Below the pieces are notes generated by a model. That model made no database searches, was not told the origin of the DNA, and saw only the letters and a program-made list of their open reading frames with translations. The position numbers and the translations under genes are program-made. A DNA stretch of 64,000 nucleotides, taken from NCBI GenBank assembly GCA_036489775.1, contig DASXFC010000009.1:124001-188000 (forward strand). The letters are read 5' to 3'. Positions 24,557 to 33,298 of the stretch are shown here, piece after piece (position 1 is the stretch's first letter; each line of letters opens with the position of its first letter). The DNA comes from Bog-473 sp036489775. GTDB lineage: Bacteria; Actinomycetota; Acidimicrobiia; Acidimicrobiales; RAAP-2.

Positions 24557-25258
24557 GTGGCCGCCGAGGAACCGACGAACGATCCGAGCTACTGGGTCCG
24601 CTGGCACGAGTCCTACGGCGATCCGGATTCGGCCCTCTCCCAACGCCTGCGAGTGGTGCAGGCGGCGGTGCGCCGCAGCCTCGACGATGCGCCGGCCGGC
24701 CCCCTGCGCATCGTCTCCATGTGCGCCGGCCAGGGGCGCGACGTCATCGACGTGGTGGCCGAGCACCCCCGCCGTTCCGATATCGAGGCACTCCTGGTCG
24801 AACTGGACCCCGGGCTGGTGGCGTTCGCCCGGGCCCACGCGGCCGAAGCCGGGCTGGGTGCTGCTGTCCGCGTGGTCGAAGGTGACGCCTCGCGCTGCCG
24901 GGCCTATGCCGAGGCGGTGCCGGCGCAGGTGGTCCTGGTCTGTGGCGTCTTCGGCAACATCAGCCCGGCCGACATCGCCGCCACCGTCCGGGCCCTGCCG
25001 GGGTTCTGCACTCCCGGTGCCAGCGTGATCTGGACCCGCCACCGCCTCCCTCCCGACGCCACTCCGGTGATCCGCCAGCTCTTCGCCGAGGCCGGGTTCG
25101 ACGAGGTCTCGTTCACCCCGCTGCCCGACCCGTTCGTGCAGACCATCGGGCATCACCGGCTCCGTCTCGATCCGCCCGGGCCGGGCGATCCTGGGGCCTT
25201 CGACCCCGAGCGCACGCTCTTCGAGTTCGTCGGTCACGGCGGCGGGGGTCTGCGCTGA
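24557..25258 (+). CDS. Class I SAM-dependent methyltransferase-like protein
   Basis: 233 aa. SAM motif I is PLRIVSMCAGQGRDVIDVVA near residue 52; an acidic motif II follows in ALLVELDPGLVAFARAHAAE; EGDASRCRAYAEAVPAQVVL and VCGVFGNISPADIAATVRAL complete the fold. Substrate unknown. The C-terminal FVGHGGGGLR is short. GTG start, leaderless by position. Divergent from the D12 methylase. Confidence 0.85.
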   Translation: MAAEEPTNDPSYWVRWHESYGDPDSALSQRLRVVQAAVRRSLDDAPAGPLRIVSMCAGQGRDVIDVVAEHPRRSDIEALLVELDPGLVAFARAHAAEAGLGAAVRVVEGDASRCRAYAEAVPAQVVLVCGVFGNISPADIAATVRALPGFCTPGASVIWTRHRLPPDATPVIRQLFAEAGFDEVSFTPLPDPFVQTIGHHRLRLDPPGPGDPGAFDPERTLFEFVGHGGGGLR

Positions 25259-25379
25259 GTTGACTCGGGTGACAGGGCGGTAATCCCGGGTGCACAGCGG
25301 GGGCGCCAGCACCTACGCTCCGCACTGGCAGTCACCGCACAAAGCCCGCTGGAGCACACCACGGGACGAGGAGGTCACG

Positions 25380-26147
25380 ATGGACGAGAAGATCCACGGA
25401 ACGGTCATGCCGGTGCTCGAGCTCACGCTGCAGCCCGGTGAGTCGATCGTCACCGAATCCGGTGAGTTCTCCTGGATGACCGATGCCATCACGTTCTCCA
25501 CTTCCGCCGGCGGGGCCGGCATGGGTGGCCAAGGGCTCAAGGGCATCCTCAAGCGCGCCGTGGGGGGCGCCTCCATCTTCATGACCACGTGGTCGGCCGA
25601 AGGCGGCGTCGGTTCCATCTCCTTCGCCTCCAAGATGCCGGGTCACATCGTCCCCATCGACGTGTCCGACGGCAACGACTACATGGTGCACCGCCACGGC
25701 TTCATGGCGGCCACGCCGGGTATCCAGCTCGGCATCGGCTTCCAGCAGACCCTGGGCGGGATGATCTTCGGCGGCGAGGGCTTCATCCTCCAGAAGATCT
25801 CCGGGCAGGGACGGGCCTACGTCGATCTCTCCGGTGAGGTGCTGGCCTACGACCTGGTGGCCGGGCAGACCATGCGGGTGCACCCCGGCCACGTCGGCCT
25901 CTTCCAGTCCTCGGTCAGCTTCTCGGTCATGCGGGTGCCCGGACTGGTCAACCGCTACCTGGGCGGTGACGCCCACCACTTCGCCGTGCTGCAGGGGCCC
26001 GGGCGCATCTGGCTGCAGTCGATGCCCATCCCGATCTTGGCCGGCGTACTCGGGCCCTACATGGGTGGCGACCAGAAGCACACCGCGGTGGATGCCGGCA
26101 TCGCCGGCGGCCTCGGTGGCGGTCTGCTGGGCGATCTCCTGCGCTGA
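25380..26147 (+). CDS. AIM24/TIGR00266-family protein
   Basis: 255 aa from the ATG at 25380, preceded by GAGGAGG. MDEKIHGTVMPVLELTLQPG, then VTESGEFSWMTDAITFSTSA, EGGVGSISFASKMPGHIVPI and GEGFILQKISGQGRAYVDLS fit the AIM24 (TIGR00266) family, a beta-rich fold with pseudo-threefold repeats. Gly-rich C-terminus (IAGGLGGGLLGDLLR). In yeast Aim24 organises mitochondrial inner membrane complexes; bacterial roles are unknown. A weak promoter may be TGCACA-17-TACGCT at 25291-25319. Convergent with the secreted Thr-rich protein. Confidence 0.88.
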   Translation: MDEKIHGTVMPVLELTLQPGESIVTESGEFSWMTDAITFSTSAGGAGMGGQGLKGILKRAVGGASIFMTTWSAEGGVGSISFASKMPGHIVPIDVSDGNDYMVHRHGFMAATPGIQLGIGFQQTLGGMIFGGEGFILQKISGQGRAYVDLSGEVLAYDLVAGQTMRVHPGHVGLFQSSVSFSVMRVPGLVNRYLGGDAHHFAVLQGPGRIWLQSMPIPILAGVLGPYMGGDQKHTAVDAGIAGGLGGGLLGDLLR

Positions 26148-26175
26148 ACTGAACGTCCCGCTGCCGGGGGAACTC

Positions 26176-26994
26176 CTAGGTGGCGTTGATGGGCTCGGGC
26201 GGGATGGTGATCGAGACTGCCTTGGCGTAGTGGCTGAAGGTGATGGTGGTCCCGGTCTCGGTCGGGGTGCTGTCCTCGATCTTGTAGACGACGGGCCGGC
26301 CGGTGGCCGCGATCCACATGTGGCCGGTGCTGCGCTTGCCCTTGGTCACCACGGTGTTGCTCACGATGACCACCTTGCGGCCGTCCAACGTCGTGGGCTT
26401 GCTCAGCGTGAGCGGCGTGGTGTGGCCCTGGAAGAGGGCCTGGACCAGATCGGCTGCGTTGAAGAACTGGTCGAAGGACTCGAACTCGGAGTTGAGGGCC
26501 GACACCTCGATCCACTTGCCTCCGTACGCCTTGGCTTCGGCCTTGGTGGAGCGCCCGTCCCAGTACTTGGTGGGGGCATCGAAGTAGATCAGGGTTCCGA
26601 CCAGCTTGAGCTGGATGGTGAATCCGTCCTGAACGATGGTCCCCCCGCCCTCACCGTCGCCGTTGACGATCAGCGACAGCTTGATCTTGGGCTTCTGATT
26701 GATGTCGCCCGTCATGTGCACGCTGCCGATCTTCTGCTCGGCGCCGATGGCTCTGATCAACCAGGTATCGGCCGCGCTGACCGCCACCGTGGTGGTCGTG
26801 GCGGCAGCGGTGGTGGTCGTGGTCGACTTGTGGGACTTCGACTTGGCCGTCGTGGTCGTCGTCGACTTGGACTTGGCGACGGCGGCCGAGGATGCCCCCG
26901 CCCAGGTGGCGAGGATCAGGGATGCCCCGGCCACCAGCGCGACCACCCGGCTGGTGCGGGGACGGCCGAACGCAGCGGACGAAGTTCTGGGCAC
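26176..26994 (-). CDS. Secreted protein with Thr/Lys-rich linker (LppX/LprG-like core)
   Basis: 272 aa from GTG 26994. A positively charged start and hydrophobic segment VVALVAGASLILATWAGASS give a signal peptide or membrane anchor; there is no lipobox Cys. A low-complexity linker of KSKSTTTTTAKSKSHK type (about residues 42-72) follows. The remaining ~200 residues contain alternating beta-strands (IGSVHMTGDINQKPKIKLSL, FTIQLKLVGTLIYFDAPTKY, GRKVVIVSNTVVTKGKRSTG) like the LppX/LprAFG family that carries lipids in mycobacterial envelopes; the link is a resemblance only. It ends near the AIM24 gene and starts 70 bp downstream of the CrtC-like gene. Confidence 0.65.
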   Translation of the reverse strand: MPRTSSAAFGRPRTSRVVALVAGASLILATWAGASSAAVAKSKSTTTTTAKSKSHKSTTTTTAAATTTTVAVSAADTWLIRAIGAEQKIGSVHMTGDINQKPKIKLSLIVNGDGEGGGTIVQDGFTIQLKLVGTLIYFDAPTKYWDGRSTKAEAKAYGGKWIEVSALNSEFESFDQFFNAADLVQALFQGHTTPLTLSKPTTLDGRKVVIVSNTVVTKGKRSTGHMWIAATGRPVVYKIEDSTPTETGTTITFSHYAKAVSITIPPEPINAT

Positions 26995-27064
26995 CCCAAA
27001 AGGGTAGTGGGCGGCGCTGCCCCCGAACGGTCGCTGGCCTCGGCCTGGCCAGTCCCGTTCCTGG

Positions 27065-28000
27065 TCAGGCTGGTTCGGGTTGGTTCCATTCGATCCACCC
27101 GAAACCAGCCCGGCCGTCATCGGCCTGATAGTGCACCAGGGCCCGGGGGAACCGGCTGATCCGCCCGTCGGTGTCGTTGACCAGCAAGACCGGCCCGTAG
27201 GCGACCGGCGTCACTGCGATCCCGATGGCGCTGGCTTCCGAGGCGATGTCGATACGGGCGGTCTCGGGGAAGCCGTGCTGGCCCATTTCTTCACTCACGG
27301 CCAGACTGCTGACGGGCTGGGCGTCGCCGGCGGTGGGCGCCTGGAGGTACCCGAAGGCCACCGGGAACCCGGGCATGCGGATGTCGGCCAGGTGGACCCG
27401 GGTGCCGTCATCGAGCCGGGCGGACGACCAGCACCAACCAAAGGCCCACCAGTCGCGCACGCCCCAGGAGTGGTCCCGCTGGCCCTGACCGTCGACCTGG
27501 AGTGTCTCGTCGCCGATGCGGACCGTTCCCGAAACCAGGCAAGGGATCTCGTATCGGGTGGTCAACTCGTAGTGGTACGGCGAGCCGTCGGTGGTCCAGG
27601 TCAGATCCACCTCGAGTTCGGTCGGGGTCCCGGCGGTCCCGGAGTAGACATCCTCCGGCGCGCCCATCACCTCAGCCGAAGCGGTGGCCGCCAGCCGGAA
27701 CCTCTTGAGCGGATCGACCAGATCGATTTCGATGCGGGTGGCCGCATCCTCTGCCACCAGGCCGGTCCCGGCGGGCACCGGCACGGTGTAGTTGACCGAA
27801 TGCACGCCTGGGCGGTCCGCGCCGACGATGTAGGTCGTCCACCACGCCACCTGCCGGTTGGGGTAGAGACCGAGGCGCAGCCAGCCGCCCCAGGTCCCGT
27901 CGCCGTGCACGAAGTCGGCGTAGTACGACTCGTTCCACAAGTCGTCAGGATCGGGCTGGTGGCGCGCCTCGTCCTGGGGGTCGACGATGTGGTCGGTCAT
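27065..28000 (-). CDS. CrtC/AttH-like lipocalin-fold protein (DUF7064-type)
   Basis: 311 aa. SYYADFVHGDGTWGGWLRLG, VAWWTTYIVGADRPGVHSVN, GQGQRDHSWGVRDWWAFGWC and HLADIRMPGFPVAFGYLQAP resemble the hydroxyneurosporene-synthase/AttH (CrtC-like) fold, in which a paired beta-sandwich binds terpenoid or lipid substrates. The QRDHSWG motif (acidic-His-Trp) is a shared feature of this group. No function can be asserted. 33 nt downstream of the VOC gene on the same strand, so probably co-transcribed, suggesting a joint role in modifying a hydrophobic compound. Confidence 0.6.
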   Translation of the reverse strand: MTDHIVDPQDEARHQPDPDDLWNESYYADFVHGDGTWGGWLRLGLYPNRQVAWWTTYIVGADRPGVHSVNYTVPVPAGTGLVAEDAATRIEIDLVDPLKRFRLAATASAEVMGAPEDVYSGTAGTPTELEVDLTWTTDGSPYHYELTTRYEIPCLVSGTVRIGDETLQVDGQGQRDHSWGVRDWWAFGWCWSSARLDDGTRVHLADIRMPGFPVAFGYLQAPTAGDAQPVSSLAVSEEMGQHGFPETARIDIASEASAIGIAVTPVAYGPVLLVNDTDGRISRFPRALVHYQADDGRAGFGWIEWNQPEPA

Positions 28001-28033
28001 GGGGTGAATTCCTCCAGTACTGGTGACGCAGGA

Positions 28034-28582
28034 TCAGGCGGGCGCGCCGATGGCGCGAGCGGGCTGGTGGCGCACGTCCTCGGGCCCGAACGGGCGAGTC
28101 CAGCTGGCGAACTCGAGCAGGATGCCGTCGGGATCCTGGAAGTAGACGCTGCGCACGAAGACGCCGTCATGCAGGTCGTCGCTGATGCCCCACTCGCTGT
28201 CGTCGTGGTTGGCCACTTCGCTGCAGGGAATGCCGGCGGCCACCAGGCGGTCCCGGTACTCCACGATCTTCTCAGCCGGCACGTTGAAGGCCACATGGTT
28301 CATGGAGCCCACCGCGCTGGTGAGATCGGCGGTGTCGGGCCGGCCGGCCGGTGCACTGATGCCGGGGACGCCGTCGGGAGCCTGGGGGAACCAGAAGAAG
28401 GCCAGGCAGTCGCCACCCCCGCAATCAAAGAAGAAGTGCTGCCCCATGTCGGCCGGCAGTTCGATGGTTTTGACCAGCGGCATGCCGAGCACATTGGTGT
28501 AGAAGTCGACCGTGCGGGCCATGTCCCGGCACACCAGCGCCAAGTGGTTGATCCCACTGAAATCGAAGGTCTGGTTTGCCAT
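28034..28582 (-). CDS. VOC-family (glyoxalase/extradiol dioxygenase-like) protein
   Basis: 182 aa from ATG 28582. GINHLALVCRDMARTVDFYT starts the first beta-alpha-beta-beta-beta module and GSMNHVAFNVPAEKIVEYRD the second; FVRSVYFQDPDGILLEFASW ends with the conserved Glu. The two His (INHLAL, MNHVAF) and the Glu make a metal site. Families with this fold include glyoxalase I, methylmalonyl-CoA epimerase and extradiol dioxygenases; the substrate cannot be told. Probably one transcript with the CrtC-like gene. Confidence 0.88.
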   Translation of the reverse strand: MANQTFDFSGINHLALVCRDMARTVDFYTNVLGMPLVKTIELPADMGQHFFFDCGGGDCLAFFWFPQAPDGVPGISAPAGRPDTADLTSAVGSMNHVAFNVPAEKIVEYRDRLVAAGIPCSEVANHDDSEWGISDDLHDGVFVRSVYFQDPDGILLEFASWTRPFGPEDVRHQPARAIGAPA

Positions 28583-28718
28583 CCGCGCCGCCCTCCCATC
28601 GGTCGAGGTCAAGGGCCAGGTTACGCCCAGCGGTCGAGAGGCCGCGGGCGAGGTGTGACGACGTGGCATCCGGGCCCGAAGGTCAACGACCCCGGCCGAC
28701 TGGGCCGACCGGCCGACG

Positions 28719-28724
28719 TAGGGT
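28719..28724 (+). promoter_or_regulatory. Candidate -10 box, leaderless flavoenzyme gene
   Basis: TAGGGT ends 7 nt before the ATG at 28732; no Shine-Dalgarno fits. Confidence 0.35.
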
Positions 28725-28731
28725 CGGCGCC

Positions 28732-30309
28732 ATGGGGGCGAACCGACCGGGTGCACCCTTCAGCCGCCGCACCCTCCTGCAGGGAGCCGCTGCCGCCGGG
28801 TTGGCGGCCGGAGGAGGACTGGTGGTGGCGTCGTGTGGCACGCCGGCCCCGCCACGGTCAGCCCACGCGAGCACGACTCGAGCCACCAGCCATCCCAGCG
28901 GAGGCCCCCTGGACTGGGGTGTCCTGGCCGCCTCACTGCGCGGCAGCCTGGTCATACCGGGCGATGCGTCGTACGGCACGGACGCCCTGCTCTACAACTC
29001 GGTGTTCACGCCGGCGCCGGCCGCCATCGCCTACTGCGCCACGGCCGCTGACGTCCAGCGCTGCCTGGCCTTTGCCCGCCAGCACGAGGTGCCCATCGCA
29101 GCCCGCTCGGGTGGCCATAGTTACGGCGGCTACTCCACGACGTCGGGTCTGGTCATCGACCTGTCGGTGCTCAAGACGGTCTCATTGAGCGGTACGGGTA
29201 CCGCCGCCAGGGCGACGGTGGGGGCGGGCGCGTCGCTCATCGAGGTCTACAGCCAGCTCGGAACCGCCGGCTACCTGCTGCCCGGAGGGTCGTGCCCCAG
29301 CGTGGGCATCGCCGGCCTGGCCCTGGGCGGGGGCATCGGCGTCTTCGGACGGGCCTATGGCATGACCTGTGACCACATCGAGGCCATCGACCTGGTGACG
29401 GCCGACAGCACCGTCCGGCGTTGCAGCGCGACCCAGCACGACGACCTCCATTGGGCCAGCCAGGGCGGCGGCGGTGGGAACTTCGGCATCGCCACCTCCT
29501 TCGCCTTCCGCCTCCATCCCATCCCCGACGTCACGCTGTTCACTCTCGAGTGGCCCTGGGCGGCCGCCACCGACGTGATGGGGGCCTGGTTGAACTGGAT
29601 CGGCGACACCCCCGACGCGCTGTGGGCCAACTGCCAGTGCTTTCCAGCGACGGTGTCCGCCGGAGTGATGAAGGTGACCGGCGTCTGCGCCGACACGGTG
29701 GCCGCCTGCACCAGCGCGCTGGCCCCGCTCACCAGCGCCATCGGGGCGGCCCCCACCTACCGCTTCGTGGGACCCGAGCAGTATCTGCGAGCGATGTTGA
29801 TCGAGGCCGGCTGCCAGAACGAGCCGGTGGCGCAGTGCGCGGCAGCCGACACCCGGTACCCGTTTGCCGCCAAGTCCACCTACGTCAACGGTCCACCATC
29901 CGACGCCGTCATCAGTGCGCTCGTCTCCTCCCTTGGGACCTTCGGAGCCGACGTGCCGCAGGCCGGCGGCGGTTTGGTTTTCGACGGGTACGGAGGCGCC
30001 ATCAATGCGGTGGATCCTGCCGCCACCGCATTCGTGCATCGCTCAGCGGTGGCTTGTGCGCAGTACTCGGTGACCTTCCCCACCGCTTCACCATCGGCCG
30101 CCGAGGCGTCGGCCGCCCGTAGCTGGCTCGATGCCGTGGCCCAGGTGTTGGCGCCGGTGGCGCACGGCTCGTACCAGAACTACATCGACCCAACGCTGAG
30201 CGATTGGGCCGAGGCTTACTACGGGGCCAACCTGCCCCGGTTGCGATCGATCAAGCGGAAATGGGATCCCGACGGGGTGTTCCACTTTGCCCAGTCCATC
30301 CCCGCCTGA
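28732..30309 (+). CDS. Tat-exported lipoprotein FAD-linked oxidase (BBE-like)
   Basis: 525 aa. A Tat signal SRRTLLQG (Arg12-Arg13) is followed by a lipobox GGGLVVASC (Cys35), so the enzyme is probably folded in the cytoplasm, exported and lipid-anchored. The FAD-binding (p-cresol methylhydroxylase-type) domain has PIAARSGGHSYGGYSTTSG with His129, and LLPGGSCPSVGIAGLALGGG with Cys188; this His/Cys pair is the bicovalent FAD attachment seen in berberine bridge enzyme-like oxidases. The BBE C-terminal motif NYIDPTLSDWAEAYYGANLP is present. It should oxidise a carbohydrate or alkaloid-like alcohol/amine with oxygen. Substrate unknown; glycoside hydrolase GH43 next door makes sugars plausible. Confidence 0.88.
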   Translation: MGANRPGAPFSRRTLLQGAAAAGLAAGGGLVVASCGTPAPPRSAHASTTRATSHPSGGPLDWGVLAASLRGSLVIPGDASYGTDALLYNSVFTPAPAAIAYCATAADVQRCLAFARQHEVPIAARSGGHSYGGYSTTSGLVIDLSVLKTVSLSGTGTAARATVGAGASLIEVYSQLGTAGYLLPGGSCPSVGIAGLALGGGIGVFGRAYGMTCDHIEAIDLVTADSTVRRCSATQHDDLHWASQGGGGGNFGIATSFAFRLHPIPDVTLFTLEWPWAAATDVMGAWLNWIGDTPDALWANCQCFPATVSAGVMKVTGVCADTVAACTSALAPLTSAIGAAPTYRFVGPEQYLRAMLIEAGCQNEPVAQCAAADTRYPFAAKSTYVNGPPSDAVISALVSSLGTFGADVPQAGGGLVFDGYGGAINAVDPAATAFVHRSAVACAQYSVTFPTASPSAAEASAARSWLDAVAQVLAPVAHGSYQNYIDPTLSDWAEAYYGANLPRLRSIKRKWDPDGVFHFAQSIPA

Positions 30310-30327
30310 GAGGACCGAGGCGATGGG

Positions 30328-32211
30328 TTACATCGTGGCGATTCCCACCATCGGCGCGTTCAGATGCTGACCGCCCATGGAACCGAGGAACATGGCATCA
30401 CCGAAGCAGAAGATGCCGCCATCGCTGCCCTGGAGCCAATAGCCGGCTTGGTCCGAGGTGGTCGACAGGCCGACGATGGGTGCATTGAGGTTGGTGCCGT
30501 ACATCGAACCGTACGGTGCCGCGTCGCCTTCACCGACCACGTTGCCGTTGGCGCTGGCCAGCCAGTAGCCGTCGTCGTCGTGGGTGGCACCCATGCCGAC
30601 CACCCGGTAGCCGCCCGGCGCACTGCTCAGGCCGCCTTCGTATTTGGCGTCACCAAAGGCGAACACCTGCCCGGCCGCATCACTGAGCAGGTAGCCGCCA
30701 TCGAGGTAGCCCGGCGTGACGGCAGTGATCGGCGTGCTCAGGTGATCGCCGCCGAGGGAGCCATAGAAGACGGCATCACCGAAGGCGAAGACGCCGCCGT
30801 CCGATGCCACCAGCCAGTACCCCTTGCCGTCGAGGGTGGGCAGCATGGCCACGATCGGCGCATCGAGTCTCAAGGAACCGGTCGATCCGTAGAAGTTGGC
30901 GTCGCCGAAGGCGAAGATGCCGCCGTCCGATGCCACCAGCCAGTAGCCCTTGCCGTCGGGAGTGGCGGCCATGCCGACGACAGGCTTGTTGAGTCGTAAC
31001 GACCCGGTCGAGCCGTAGAACTGCGCCGCCCCGAAGGTGAAGATGCCGCCGTCAGCCGCCACCTGCCAGTAACCATCGGACGAAGGGGGGTAACAGCTGG
31101 GGTTGCCGGCAGGGCTGTTGGTCGCGATGGCCGGCGAGAGGGAAGGGATGGGATCGCCCCCGCTGGCGGTGAAGGTGAGGCTGGCCACATACATGGGGCG
31201 GATAGCGCAATTCAGATAGCCGATGGTGGTGCCCTGCCAGGCGGCGAAGGCCATCTCGGTGGCGCCGGTCGGAGAGGTGAAGACCGAAGGGCCACCGGGA
31301 CCCGACATGCCGGGCTGGGTGGCCAGGAGCGGGGAGTAGGTCGACATGTCCTGGCAGGCGCCATTCGGTCCGTACGGGCAGACGGCGTAGCCGATGCCGT
31401 AGGTGGATGTCCCCTCGTCGCTGCCCGAATAGAAGAGATAGTCGACACCATTGTTCGAGACCATGTCCGGTCCCTCCACGATCCCGCCCTGCCAGGCCTC
31501 GTCGTCGGCCAGGATGGCCAGGGGCGCCCCGTTGGCCGACAGGAGGTTCGACGTCAGCGGCATGGACCAGATGTAGGTATTGAGGGCGGGGCTGAGGTGA
31601 TTGCCGTCGCTCTTCCAGATGAGGTAGGGATTGCCATTGTCCATGAAGATGTCCGGGTCGATGCTGCCGCCGTAGTTGTCGTTGGCGGGCGTGTCGACCC
31701 CGTTCTGGCACATGAACGGTGCCGTCTCGTTGTCGACATAGGGCCCGAGCGGAGAGGCGGAAATGGCCCGTCCGATGCACTGGTCACCGGTGCGGGTCTC
31801 GGTGGCGGCGTAGTACATGACGTAGCCCACGCCGTTGAAAGCGACCGACGGCGCCCAGGTGTCACCGACCTCGGCCCACGATGGCAGCGTGGGCAAGGCA
31901 TCCTGAGAGGTCGACGACCAATTGACCCCATTGCTCGACGTCGACACCTGAACGTTCACGGTGTCGGCGGCCGAGGCGAAGTTCTGGGTGGCAAAGGCGT
32001 AATACTCGTCGCCGACCTGCAGGACGTCTGGGTCGGGAAAGTCGCCCGGATGAGCCGGTGTCCAGATGTCGTTGGCCTGCGCCGCGGCCGGAGCCAGCAA
32101 AGAAACGGTCGGGCAGGCCACCAAGATGGCGGCTGCCGCCAGGGCCAGGTGCCACCCGACACGTCGGGGTTGGTGGGTGCGAGGTCGTTGCCGCCAAAAC
32201 GCCACAAGCAC
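30328..32211 (-). CDS. Secreted GH43-type protein with C-terminal GYW repeats
   Basis: 627 aa from GTG 32211. Signal peptide region WHLALAAAAILVACPTVSLL. The catalytic part (about 48-365) resembles glycoside hydrolase 43: GDFPDPDVLQVGDEYYAFAT (base Asp60 region), GGSIDPDIFMDNGNPYLIWK (pKa-modulating Asp) and GGIVEGPDMVSNNGVDYLFY (acid Glu). These enzymes cut arabinose or xylose from plant polymers. From residue 380 to the end there are six repeats of 42 residues with a GYWLVASDGGIFAFGDAxFYGS core, probably a beta-propeller or sheet that binds sugar or surface. The repeats are listed separately. Divergent from the Ddn-type gene. Confidence 0.82.
   Translation of the reverse strand: MLVAFWRQRPRTHQPRRVGWHLALAAAAILVACPTVSLLAPAAAQANDIWTPAHPGDFPDPDVLQVGDEYYAFATQNFASAADTVNVQVSTSSNGVNWSSTSQDALPTLPSWAEVGDTWAPSVAFNGVGYVMYYAATETRTGDQCIGRAISASPLGPYVDNETAPFMCQNGVDTPANDNYGGSIDPDIFMDNGNPYLIWKSDGNHLSPALNTYIWSMPLTSNLLSANGAPLAILADDEAWQGGIVEGPDMVSNNGVDYLFYSGSDEGTSTYGIGYAVCPYGPNGACQDMSTYSPLLATQPGMSGPGGPSVFTSPTGATEMAFAAWQGTTIGYLNCAIRPMYVASLTFTASGGDPIPSLSPAIATNSPAGNPSCYPPSSDGYWQVAADGGIFTFGAAQFYGSTGSLRLNKPVVGMAATPDGKGYWLVASDGGIFAFGDANFYGSTGSLRLDAPIVAMLPTLDGKGYWLVASDGGVFAFGDAVFYGSLGGDHLSTPITAVTPGYLDGGYLLSDAAGQVFAFGDAKYEGGLSSAPGGYRVVGMGATHDDDGYWLASANGNVVGEGDAAPYGSMYGTNLNAPIVGLSTTSDQAGYWLQGSDGGIFCFGDAMFLGSMGGQHLNAPMVGIATM
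30331..31074 (-). repeat. Six tandem 42-residue repeats in the GH43-type protein
   Basis: Five full units and one 38-residue unit, each beginning GYW and carrying a FAFGDAxFYGS-type turn. Units 2 and 3 are closest; unit 5 is the most diverged. The 126-bp period is kept with no frame change. Confidence 0.9.
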
Positions 32212-32320
32212 GTTGTGGTCCTAACTCTGGGGAGATGGGGACAAGGGGGATCGCCCGTTCACGATCCCGACGCAGACGCCTGCGGTGCTGCTCAACAAAA
32301 TTAACGCTGATCGGGGCCAT

Positions 32321-32348
32321 TTGGTTGTCGCCCGCCCTCCACTAGCGT
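32321..32348 (+). promoter_or_regulatory. Candidate promoter of the Ddn-type gene
   Basis: TTGGTT (32321-32326), 16-bp spacer, TAGCGT (32343-32348), then 6 nt to the ATG. Leaderless arrangement. Confidence 0.4.
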
Positions 32349-32354
32349 TGCGCC

Positions 32355-32798
32355 ATGGCTGATCAACGGCAGATTCCCGAGTTGATGTTCAAACTCATGA
32401 ACGGTGCACACAAGGCGATCCTCGGATTGAGCGGGGGACGCCTTCTCAGCCGGCCCTACGGAATGCCCGCAGTCGAGCTCACCACCATCGGGCGCACGTC
32501 TGGATTGCCCCGCACCACCATGTTGACGTCACCCATCCACGACGCCAGCCGGGTGGTCGTCGTGGCGTCCAAGGGCGGGAACGACCAGCATCCCCAGTGG
32601 TACCAGAACCTCTCGGTCAATCCCGACGTGGAGGTGCGCATCGAGGGCACCACGCGGGCCATGCGGGCGCGCACGGCCAGCCCGGAGGAGAAGGCAGCGC
32701 TCTGGCCGGACATCGTCAAGGCTTACAAGGGATATGCCGGTTACCAGGAGAAAACCAGTCGCGATATTCCGGTCGTCATCTGCGAGCCCCGGGACTGA
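32355..32798 (+). CDS. F420H2-dependent quinone reductase-like (Ddn/nitroreductase family)
   Basis: 147 aa. Split-barrel fold with LLSRPYGMPAVELTTIGRTS, TSPIHDASRVVVVASKGGND and HPQWYQNLSVNPDVEVRIEG, followed by MRARTASPEEKAALWPDIVK. This is the deazaflavin(F420)-dependent nitroreductase family (Mtb Ddn). Members reduce menaquinone or small quinones using F420H2. It precedes the YbjQ-like cluster by 77 nt; a separate start box at 32863 lies upstream of that cluster, so co-transcription is not required. Confidence 0.9.
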   Translation: MADQRQIPELMFKLMNGAHKAILGLSGGRLLSRPYGMPAVELTTIGRTSGLPRTTMLTSPIHDASRVVVVASKGGNDQHPQWYQNLSVNPDVEVRIEGTTRAMRARTASPEEKAALWPDIVKAYKGYAGYQEKTSRDIPVVICEPRD

Positions 32799-32862
32799 GC
32801 CCGGCCGGAGGCACCCGATCGGCTCTCAGGGTTGCCGGTAGGAACCGGGAAGGCACCAGGGT

Positions 32863-32868
32863 TACGAT
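32863..32868 (+). promoter_or_regulatory. Candidate -10 box of the YbjQ-like cluster
   Basis: TACGAT ends 7 nt before ATG 32876. This spacing favours 32876 over the in-frame ATG at 32867 as the start of the first gene. Confidence 0.45.
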
Positions 32869-32875
32869 GCCTGCG

Positions 32876-33298
32876 ATGTCCCTCGAGCCCGCCGACGAGG
32901 TCGGCGCAGACGCCTCTCTCGACTTGAGCATGGCCGTCTCGCAGCTGTCCGCCAACAGCACCGATGTCACCATCATGCTCAAGGCGTTGGTTTCCGAACT
33001 GGCCAGTGCCCTGGGCAACCGGCTCGAGGTGCAGCGTGCCGGGGGCATGCTGCGCAAGAAGGACGACATCAAGTCGGTGCGCATTACGCTCGACAACGAC
33101 ACCCTGCAGGCGGACGTCGACGGAGGATCGGTCCGCTGCAGTATCGGTCGCACCTCGGGTGGGATCCGGATCAGAAGTGAGCAGGTCAGCATGGAAGCCT
33201 GGCTGACCAAGTTGTTGACCACCTTGCGCGACGAGGCTGCCCACAGTGAGCAGACCCGTCTCGCTCTCGAGCACATTGTGATCGGAGACACCCCATGA
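32876..33298 (+). CDS. Unknown 140-aa protein, first gene of the YbjQ-like cluster
   Basis: 140 aa (143 if ATG 32867 is used). I do not recognise a family. The first 60 residues look helical (LDLSMAVSQLSANSTDVTIM, then LKALVSELASALGNRLEVQ), and the second half looks beta-rich (SVRITLDNDTLQADVDGGSV, GRTSGGIRIRSEQVSMEAWL) ending in a helix rich in acidic residues. No signal peptide or membrane segment. The stop overlaps the next gene start (ATGA), so it is co-translated with the first double YbjQ-like protein and probably acts with it. Confidence 0.75.
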   Translation: MSLEPADEVGADASLDLSMAVSQLSANSTDVTIMLKALVSELASALGNRLEVQRAGGMLRKKDDIKSVRITLDNDTLQADVDGGSVRCSIGRTSGGIRIRSEQVSMEAWLTKLLTTLRDEAAHSEQTRLALEHIVIGDTP

